64,000 nucleotides of DNA, from positions 7,290,501-7,354,500 of the forward strand of contig NZ_JADBEG010000001.1 in the NCBI RefSeq assembly GCF_014873755.1, read 5' to 3'. The notes under the pieces are model-generated. The model was not told the DNA's origin. It ran no database searches and saw only the letters and a list, made by a program, of their open reading frames with translations. Within the stretch, counting starts at the first letter, position 1, and every line of letters starts with the position of its first letter. This document shows positions 57,974 through 64,000 of this stretch, piece after piece. The translations under genes and the position numbers were made by a program. The stretch is from Amycolatopsis lexingtonensis (GTDB lineage Bacteria; Actinomycetota; Actinomycetes; Mycobacteriales; Pseudonocardiaceae).

Positions 57974-59281
57974 GTGCCGGGCGGGGGCAGCTTCCTGGTG
58001 GCGCTGATGCGCCGCGGCGCCCCCGCGATCGCCACCGCCACGAGCGAGCTCCCCGACGAGATCGCCGACCCGGCGCCCATGCACGCGCTCCGGCGCATTT
58101 CGCAGATGAACGGCCCGATCGACCCGAGCGAGCGCGACGGCCTGCTGCTGCGCGCCACCCGGTACGTCGTGCTCATCCCGCTGGCCTACCGGCTGCTCGC
58201 CGTGCCCGGCCAGTTCGGCGCCTACGCCTTCCGCCACGGCACGACCGGGCTGCTGCCGGTCGGGGTGTTCACGCTGCTGTCGGTCGCGCTGAACGTGATC
58301 GGCCTCCGCTGGATGTTCCGCTCGGCGCCGTTCCGCGGCCGGGACGCCGGGAAGCTCCTCGCGGTCGACTTGGTCTTCACCGTGCTCTCGCCGCTCGTCC
58401 TCGCCGTGACCGTGCCGTCGGACGGCTACTCCGACGCGCTGGCGGTGAGCAGCGTCCACCTGTTCGGCGAGGCCGGGCTGCTGACGCTCGCGCTGGGCGT
58501 CCCGAGCGGCCTGGTGTTCGGGCTGGCGAGCTTCCCGCTGCGGATGCTCGCGAACTGGCTGAACACCGGCCGGTTCGAGGTCGGCGCCGCGTTCTCGACG
58601 TACTCGGTGCTGCTCGCGGAGCTGTTCCTGGCCACCGCCGCCCTGCTGCTGACCGGCCTCGGCACGCGGCTGGCGCTGGCGTACGGCACCCGCAACGGAC
58701 GGCTCGCCGAGCGCGCCCAGCAGCACCGGATGCTGCACGACACCGTGCTGCAGACGCTCGAGGCGATGGCGCTGTCCGGCACGGCGAACCCCGAAGAGCG
58801 GCTGGTCGAGATCCAGCGGCTCGCCCGGGCGCAGGCGATGGAGATCCGGCACACGATCGAGTCGGCGAAGTCCGAGCGGGCCGAGGCGGGGGCCCGGCCG
58901 CTGGGCGAGAAGCTCGCCGCGCTCGCCGCCGAGATGGCGCGTGACGGCCTGCGCGCCCAGCTCGTGGTCGCGGAGCTGGACAACGACACGCTTTCCGAGG
59001 TCCGGCAGATCGCCATCCGCGACGCCGTGCGCGAGGCCCTGCGGAACACGATGAAGCACTCGGGCACCGACCGGGTGGTGGTCCGGGTCGAAGAACGCGA
59101 CGGCGGCATCGCGGTGATTACCCGCGACCACGGCAGCGGTTTCAGCGCCGCCGATCACCCGGCCGGGTTCGGCATCAGCGAGTCCATCACCGCACGCCTG
59201 GCCGAGGTCGGCGGCACCTCGCGGGTCGAGTCGGGACTCGCCGGGGGCGGCACGCGAGTGACGTTGTGGGTCCCGTTCTGA
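57974..59281 (+). CDS. orphan sensor histidine kinase-like protein (HATPase)
   Basis: 435 residues, GTG start 3 bp after cca. Six helices between ~63 and ~235 (YVVLIPLAYRLLAVPG, LLSVALNVIGLRWMF, LVFTVLSPLVLAVTVP, LLTLALGVPSGLVFGL, VLLAELFLATAALLLTG). H-box HRMLHDTVLQTLEAMAL with His255. HATPase: N-box EALRNTMKHSG, DHGSGF, GFGISESI and GGGTRVTLW. NarL-type class without a response regulator nearby. Signal unknown. Confidence 0.8.
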   Translation: MPGGGSFLVALMRRGAPAIATATSELPDEIADPAPMHALRRISQMNGPIDPSERDGLLLRATRYVVLIPLAYRLLAVPGQFGAYAFRHGTTGLLPVGVFTLLSVALNVIGLRWMFRSAPFRGRDAGKLLAVDLVFTVLSPLVLAVTVPSDGYSDALAVSSVHLFGEAGLLTLALGVPSGLVFGLASFPLRMLANWLNTGRFEVGAAFSTYSVLLAELFLATAALLLTGLGTRLALAYGTRNGRLAERAQQHRMLHDTVLQTLEAMALSGTANPEERLVEIQRLARAQAMEIRHTIESAKSERAEAGARPLGEKLAALAAEMARDGLRAQLVVAELDNDTLSEVRQIAIRDAVREALRNTMKHSGTDRVVVRVEERDGGIAVITRDHGSGFSAADHPAGFGISESITARLAEVGGTSRVESGLAGGGTRVTLWVPF

Positions 59282-59293
59282 TATCTCCTGACC

Positions 59294-60145
59294 ATGACCT
59301 CGATCGAGCTGCTCGCCGACGCTCTCGCCGCCTACCGCGCCGGTGACCGCGACCAAGCCGCCGACCTCGCCGCCCGAGCCGGGCGCGCCGGCTCTTCGCT
59401 GGCCGACGAACTGCGGGCCTACCTGGGCGGAGACGGCTCGGCGCCGGTGTACGACCAGCCGGGCGCGTTCACGGCGTTCATCCGCGGTGGCGGCAACGTC
59501 GGCCTGTACCGGGCGCTGAGCGCCGCGCTCGCCGAGCGCTACGACGCCGGGAAGCCCGAATCGCTGCTCGACCTGGGCTGCGGGGACGGCCTCGCGGTCG
59601 TGCCCGCGCTGGAGCAGGCGGCGCACACCCCGGCGCGGATCGACCTCGTCGAGCCGTCGGCCGCGTTGCTCGAGGGCGTCCACGAGCGGGTGCCGTCGGC
59701 CCAGTGCTGGCAGTCGACCGCCCAGGACTTCCTGGCCCGCGACGACCTCGGGTGGGACTTCGTCCAGTCGACGTTCGCGCTGCAGTCCATCGAGCCGGAG
59801 CAGCGCGCCGAGGTGCTGCGGGCGCTGCAGCTGCGCAGCGGGAAGCTGGTCATCGCCGAGTTCGACGTCCCCGAGTTCGAGGAAGGCTCGCCGGCGCACC
59901 TGCGCTCGCTCGTCGAGCGCTACGAGCGCGGGGTCGCCGAGTACGGCGACGACGCCTCCCTGGTCGCGCAGGGTTTCCTGCTGCCGGTGCTGCTCGGGAT
60001 CGTCTCCGGGCAGGAGCGGACGAACTGGGAGCACCCGGCCGCGGGCTGGGCCGAGCAGCTGAAGACGGCGGGCTTCACCGACGTCGACGTCACCCCGCTC
60101 GCCGACTACTGGTGGTCGCCCGCCGTCCTGATCACTGCCTGCTGA
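59294..60145 (+). CDS. class I SAM-dependent methyltransferase
   Basis: 283 residues. Motif I LLDLGCGDGLAVVPAL, motif II-like IDLVEPSAALLEGV, and TAQDFLARDDLGWDFVQST. Disordered helical N-terminus. The C-terminal lobe has TGFTDVDVTPLADYW-like features. The substrate cannot be predicted. Its 3' end overlaps the convergent TNT-like gene by 14 bp. Confidence 0.8.
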   Translation: MTSIELLADALAAYRAGDRDQAADLAARAGRAGSSLADELRAYLGGDGSAPVYDQPGAFTAFIRGGGNVGLYRALSAALAERYDAGKPESLLDLGCGDGLAVVPALEQAAHTPARIDLVEPSAALLEGVHERVPSAQCWQSTAQDFLARDDLGWDFVQSTFALQSIEPEQRAEVLRALQLRSGKLVIAEFDVPEFEEGSPAHLRSLVERYERGVAEYGDDASLVAQGFLLPVLLGIVSGQERTNWEHPAAGWAEQLKTAGFTDVDVTPLADYWWSPAVLITAC

Positions 60146-62039
60146 GCGAGCCCGTCTCGAGGTGCTGGGCGAGCGGCCGCGGCAGCAGGTAGGCGACCGC
60201 GCCGCCCGGCATCCCGCTCCACGGCGCCGTCACGCCGGTCAGCACCCGCACCGCGCGCTGCACCCGGTACAGCCGCTTCTCCCGCTCCCGCTCGAAGGCC
60301 AGCGCCGTCTCGACGAACCGCGTGCCCGCGGCGTGCACCAGGTTGCCGGTCTCGTTGCCGAACCGGACGACCGTGGTGCCCGGCGCGAGCGTGATCAGGC
60401 GCTTGCCGCGGTAGAAGTTCAACGGCGGTTCGCCGCGCATCGGCAGGATCGGCCAGTCGGCGGGCTGGTCGGACTCCTCGGCCGGGCGCGGCGGCAGCAT
60501 CAGCAGCACGCCGAGCAGGAACCGGGCCGCGTCGCCGAGCGAGCCGAACGCCACCGGCTCGTCGAACGGCGGCCGCGAGACCTCCCAGCCGTTCTCGGCG
60601 CGGCGGAGCGTCCAGACGCCCTCGGCGGGCACCTCGTTCGCCCCGATCCGGTAGGCCGCGGCCGGCACGCCGTGCTCGGCCAGCCGCTGCTGGAGCAGCT
60701 CCAGCGTCTCCGCGCCGCGCAGGTTCCGCACCTGCTCGCCGCGGGCGACGCGGGTCAGCGCGCGCTCGTCCGGCAGGTCGGCGGGCGTCTGCGCCGGCCT
60801 CGGCGTGCCGTTGACCTCCGCCTCCGCCGTCGCGCGCACGAGCTCGCCGACGAACGGCGGGCGGAACCCGGCCGCCCGGATGTGCTCGACCAGCTCCGGC
60901 TCCGGCGGCACCCCGTACTTGCGCAGGTAGTGTGGCACGGCGGCGGGCCAGATCCAGGTGCCGTCGGTGTGGAACGCGTTCGGCACGTCCGGTTTGGCGC
61001 CCGGCACGCCGAAGATGTCCGGCAGCGGCGCCGGCCGGTGCAGCGCGACCGGCGAGCGGAACAGGTAGTCGAGCACCCCGCGGATCTGGTCCGGCGGCAC
61101 CGGCGGCCGGTTGACCACCGGACGTTCGCCCTCGGTGTGCGAGTCCGCGGCCCGCGCGAGGCGGAACGCGATGTCCAGCGGGAGCCCGGCCTTCGCGGTC
61201 AGCCACGGCGGCATGTGCTTCGGCGCGCGCGGGTAGGTCGCCAGCTCCAGCTCGTAGGCGGCGGTCGACGGCCGCCCGCCGTCGTTGGGCGGCACCCGCC
61301 AGTCCGGCTCGCGGTCGGCGTCGAAGTCGAAGTCGAACGACGACGCCGAGTCGAGCGTGAACGTACCCTGGAACCAGGTGCCGGCTTCGGGCTGGAACAT
61401 CGCGGCGCGCAGCCGCGCGAAGAGCCCGCCGAGCCGGGGCGCGGCGGGCAGCGAAACCGACACCGGGCCGTCTTCGTCGCCGACCGCGCGGACCTCGATC
61501 TCCGCGTAGTCGCCGACCTGCCGGAACTGCGCCCCGACCCGCGACCAGCCGCCCGGCACGGTGTGCAGCAGCGTCCGGCCGATCGCGCGCAGCAGCGCGT
61601 TCTGGTCGCCGGTGCCCGGCTGCGGCCGCGCCTCCGGCGCTTCCGTGAAGTCGAGCCGCGTCTGCCACAACGCCGTGACCTGCTTGGCCGGCACGGTGAC
61701 GGAGAAGTCGGTCAGCCCCAGCTGCGCCGCGCGGACGCTGTCGTCGTGGACCCAGCGCAGGGTCAGCTCGGGCCGCTCGCCCGGAGCGACCTCGAAGACC
61801 TCCCCGTCGTACTCGGCGAAGGTGCGCAGCGTGAACGTCGACGGCACCTCGCTCGCCGGCACCACTCGCGCCGGCCGCCCGTCGTGCTCCTTGTCGAACC
61901 CGTCCGGCGCCTCTTCCTCCGGCAGCACGGACAGCAGCACTGTGCCGTCCGTGGTGGACCGCTGCGCGCGGAACGTCCCCTCGCCCCACGTCGCGTACAG
62001 GCCGTCCGGGCGTTCGGCCACCTCAACCCGGTAACGCAC
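60132..62039 (-). CDS. TNT-domain protein with degenerate catalytic motifs
   Basis: 635 residues. The N-terminal ~300 residues form beta-rich regions; ~320-400 is a SMI1-like-style DGTWIWPAAVPHYLRKYG module common in TNT proteins. The C-terminal ~100 residues resemble the tuberculosis necrotizing toxin NADase: VVRFGNETGNLVHAAGT, ETALAFER, KRLYRV and APWSGMPGGAVAYLLPRP. The catalytic glutamine of the family's GQPGG motif is methionine here (GMPGG). The HxxY-type histidine and the conserved Arg before ALP also appear missing. GTG start. No export signal. Neighbour of an ADP-ribosylglycohydrolase. Confidence 0.7.
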   Translation of the reverse strand: MRYRVEVAERPDGLYATWGEGTFRAQRSTTDGTVLLSVLPEEEAPDGFDKEHDGRPARVVPASEVPSTFTLRTFAEYDGEVFEVAPGERPELTLRWVHDDSVRAAQLGLTDFSVTVPAKQVTALWQTRLDFTEAPEARPQPGTGDQNALLRAIGRTLLHTVPGGWSRVGAQFRQVGDYAEIEVRAVGDEDGPVSVSLPAAPRLGGLFARLRAAMFQPEAGTWFQGTFTLDSASSFDFDFDADREPDWRVPPNDGGRPSTAAYELELATYPRAPKHMPPWLTAKAGLPLDIAFRLARAADSHTEGERPVVNRPPVPPDQIRGVLDYLFRSPVALHRPAPLPDIFGVPGAKPDVPNAFHTDGTWIWPAAVPHYLRKYGVPPEPELVEHIRAAGFRPPFVGELVRATAEAEVNGTPRPAQTPADLPDERALTRVARGEQVRNLRGAETLELLQQRLAEHGVPAAAYRIGANEVPAEGVWTLRRAENGWEVSRPPFDEPVAFGSLGDAARFLLGVLLMLPPRPAEESDQPADWPILPMRGEPPLNFYRGKRLITLAPGTTVVRFGNETGNLVHAAGTRFVETALAFEREREKRLYRVQRAVRVLTGVTAPWSGMPGGAVAYLLPRPLAQHLETGSLSRQ

Positions 62040-62075
62040 GTTTTGTCCTCCCCTGCCCCAGTGACCCCAGGAAAT

Positions 62076-64000
62076 CTAGTCGACCGGGTACCGAGCGAAC
62101 CACCGGTCGTCGCCGGGCGCACCCGGGCCGAACTCGGTGATCGCGTCGTCCGCCAGGCCGATGATGACGTCGCGGAGCTCCAGCTGCTCCAGCCAGCTCT
62201 TCCGCAGTGCTTCCTCGCCGTACATCGCGCCGACGAGGTTGCCGCAGACCGAGCCGGTCGAGTCGCTGTCCCCGCTGTGGTTGACCGCCGCGAGCAACGC
62301 CGTGTCCGCGTCGGTGGTGGTCAGCGCGACGTACACGGACATCGACAGCGCGGTCTCGCCGACGTTGCCCTGCCCGAGCGTCTCGAGCTTCTCCGGCGTC
62401 GGCGGGCCCTGCTCCGCCAGCGCGAGCGCCGCGTCGAGTGCCGCGCTCTGCTCCTCGTGCCCCGCGTACTTCACCAGCTCGGCCCGCGCCGTCGCGACCG
62501 CGTCGAGCAGCGGCTTTCCGTGCAGCAACTCGTGCACGACCACCGCGAAGCACCCGGACGACAAATACCCGCTCGGGTGACCGTGGGTCAGCGCCGCGCT
62601 CTCGGCACCGAGCCGGAACACCTCGGCGAGGTCGTCCGACCACAACGCGATCGGCGCGGCCCGCATCACGCCGCCGCAGCCCTTCGAGTTGTTGATCGGC
62701 CGTTCGATGGTGCCGCGGACGCCCGAGCGGCCGTACGCCTCGAGCTCGCCGAAGCAGGTCAAGCCCGGGGCGCGGCGGCTGAACAGCTCCTGGTGGGTGA
62801 TCAGCCAGCCGTCCGGCGCTTCGACGGCCGACTGCGGCCCGCGCGCCCGGTCCCACGCGACGCCCTGCGTGTGCAGCCAGCGCTGGTAGGCCAGCTGCAG
62901 CGAGTGCACGACGTCGGCCGAGCCGGTCCGCCGCCGCTGGGCGTGCGCCCGGATCAGCGCTTCGAGCGTGAAGAGCGTCATCTGCGTGTCGTCGGTGATC
63001 CGGCCGACACCGCCGTACGCGGGGATGAAGTCGGTGATCCCGGCCGGCCCGGCGAGCTCGCGGATCCGGTCGATCGAGTCGAACTCCGTCTTGGCGCCCA
63101 GCGCGTCGCCGATCGCCCCGGCCAGCAGGCTGCCCCGCAGTCGCGATCGCAAGTCCGGTCCCTTCGGTCGCGGGGTGAACCGGCCGCTCGGGTACCGGCG
63201 CTCCCAACGCGCGTGTTCGGCGGTCTCCGTCTGGAGGCCGTTGCGGTTGAAGTACCAGAAGACGTCGCTCGCGATGTCTTCCACCAGCCCGAGGTCGGGC
63301 AGCGAGGTCACCCAGGGCAGGCCCGGCAGGCCGCCACGGGCGCCGACCAGCGCACCGGCGAGCGCGCCGGCCACCGGGCCGGACCGCGCGGCGAGCGTGA
63401 TCGCGGCCGCGGGGTCGTAGCCGCGCTTGGCCGCGGCGAACAGCGCGCGGCCGAGCACCGAGCGCACGCTCCGGCCGTCGCCGATGCTTTCGAGCTGGGT
63501 GACGTCGTCGGCGTCGCGGTCTTCGCGCAGCGCCAGCGTCGACGCGGCCAGGTCGCCACCCACTTCCCGCAGGCGGACGTGCACCGGCAAGGCGAACGCG
63601 TCGCGGGTCAGCAGGGCCTGGAACACCGCGATCAGCAGCTCGACGCCTTCGGTGACCTCGGCCCCGGCGCCGCTGCCGATCAGCTCGCGGGCGACGTCCT
63701 TCGCGTACCGCTCGCCGTCGACGTCGGCGAGCGCGACCGCGCCGGCCGGGGTCGCGGCCAGCGCCGTGGCCAGCAGCGCGGAGAACTCCGCGGGCGGCGG
63801 CCCGGCGTGCCGGGTCGCGACGGCGAGCCAGCCGACCGGGTCCGGTTCGGGCAGCGTGGCCGGGACTTCGCCGGTCGGCACCGGCGGCAGGCCGCGCAGC
63901 ACGATGTCGGTGTGGAACAGCAGGTGGCGTGTCAGCCCGCCCAGCGGCAGCGGGCCGGCCGGGTCGGCGCCGCCACCCAGCGCGTCACCGATCGCGAAGC
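62076..64000 (-). CDS. ADP-ribosylglycohydrolase family protein, tandem domain, 5' end cut by window edge
   Basis: The frame remains open to the right edge (the last codons read FAIGDALGGGADPAG). At least 641 residues. Two ADPRGH halves. The C-terminal half is canonical: RGSLLAGAIGDALGAKTEFD, ITDDTQMTLFTLEALIRA (metal-binding DDT), NNSKGCGGVMRAAP and HSGDSDSTGSVCGNLVG. The N-terminal half keeps the fold (IGDALG, ARSGPVAGALAGALVGA) but has HTDIVL where DDT should be, so it is probably inactive. The C-terminal half should remove ADP-ribose. It precedes the TNT-like gene by 36 bp in the same direction. Confidence 0.85.
   Translation of the reverse strand, partial: FAIGDALGGGADPAGPLPLGGLTRHLLFHTDIVLRGLPPVPTGEVPATLPEPDPVGWLAVATRHAGPPPAEFSALLATALAATPAGAVALADVDGERYAKDVARELIGSGAGAEVTEGVELLIAVFQALLTRDAFALPVHVRLREVGGDLAASTLALREDRDADDVTQLESIGDGRSVRSVLGRALFAAAKRGYDPAAAITLAARSGPVAGALAGALVGARGGLPGLPWVTSLPDLGLVEDIASDVFWYFNRNGLQTETAEHARWERRYPSGRFTPRPKGPDLRSRLRGSLLAGAIGDALGAKTEFDSIDRIRELAGPAGITDFIPAYGGVGRITDDTQMTLFTLEALIRAHAQRRRTGSADVVHSLQLAYQRWLHTQGVAWDRARGPQSAVEAPDGWLITHQELFSRRAPGLTCFGELEAYGRSGVRGTIERPINNSKGCGGVMRAAPIALWSDDLAEVFRLGAESAALTHGHPSGYLSSGCFAVVVHELLHGKPLLDAVATARAELVKYAGHEEQSAALDAALALAEQGPPTPEKLETLGQGNVGETALSMSVYVALTTTDADTALLAAVNHSGDSDSTGSVCGNLVGAMYGEEALRKSWLEQLELRDVIIGLADDAITEFGPGAPGDDRWFARYPVD

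Noticed and set aside
56351..60034. Long minus-strand open frame opposite cca, the kinase and the methyltransferase
   Set aside because: Low-complexity Arg/Gly/Gln composition; plus-strand genes have full catalytic motifs.

Overview
The window is high-GC actinobacterial chromosome around the replication origin. Gene order, GTG/TTG starts, leaderless signals, F420-type enzymes and parS/DnaA-box sequences point to Pseudonocardiales, probably Amycolatopsis or a close relative. The genus is an inference from protein character, not a search.

Layout. 0-5.5 kb: end of an ABC-2 permease, an unknown small protein, a luciferase-like oxidoreductase, a class E sortase with a small membrane partner, crgA, a PH-type membrane protein, a rhomboid protease and cyclophilin. 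5.5-17.8 kb: a CwsA-like membrane protein, then an accessory block: DUF-type proteins, a PdxH-like oxidase, a secreted alpha/beta hydrolase, lipB, a P450, a large AfsR-type SARP regulator, a DrrAB-type ABC exporter, a deazaflavin-dependent reductase and a VOC protein. 17.9-22 kb: tRNA-Ala and tRNA-Ile enclose a DLW-39 protein, a lipoprotein and an arsenic island (ArsI/CadI, two ArsR repressors, an ArsM-GNAT fusion). 22-34.6 kb: the origin block DUF3566, gyrA, gyrB, dciA, recF, gnd, dnaN, oriC, dnaA, rpmH. 34.6-40.6 kb: rnpA, yidD, yidC, jag, rsmG, parA, parB with a parS cluster. 40.6-57.9 kb: P-loop protein, ddl, aminotransferase, GNAT, cwlM, trxA, trxB, anti-sigma, sigM, a pseudokinase, murJ, a DUF6049 protein, NUDIX and the CCA-adding enzyme. 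58-64 kb: an orphan histidine kinase, a methyltransferase, a TNT-like protein and an ADP-ribosylglycohydrolase that runs off the right edge.

The core order parallels the M. tuberculosis origin region (pcnA-mutT4-Rv3909-mviN-sigM-rsmA-trxB-trxC-cwlM ... dnaA ... gyrA-Rv0007-ileT-alaT-cwsA-ppiA-Rv0010c-crgA). This makes the departures easy to see: the arsenic island between the two tRNAs, the SARP/P450/ABC block between tRNA-Ala and the cwsA-like gene, the ddl/aminotransferase insertion after parB, and MviN split into a separate pseudokinase and a MurJ with a very long disordered N-terminus.

Most interesting signals. (1) Two sets of three heptamer repeats with an exact 11-bp pitch, of the SARP-operator type. 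One lies between the P450 and the SARP gene, the other directly upstream of the ABC exporter, which suggests one local regulon. (2) A single protein joining arsenite methyltransferase to an ArsN1-like acetyltransferase inside the arsenic island. (3) A TNT-fold protein that appears to have lost catalytic residues, next to a tandem ADP-ribosylglycohydrolase. (4) DnaA-box pairs outside oriC, one in the start region of the helicase-loader gene dciA.
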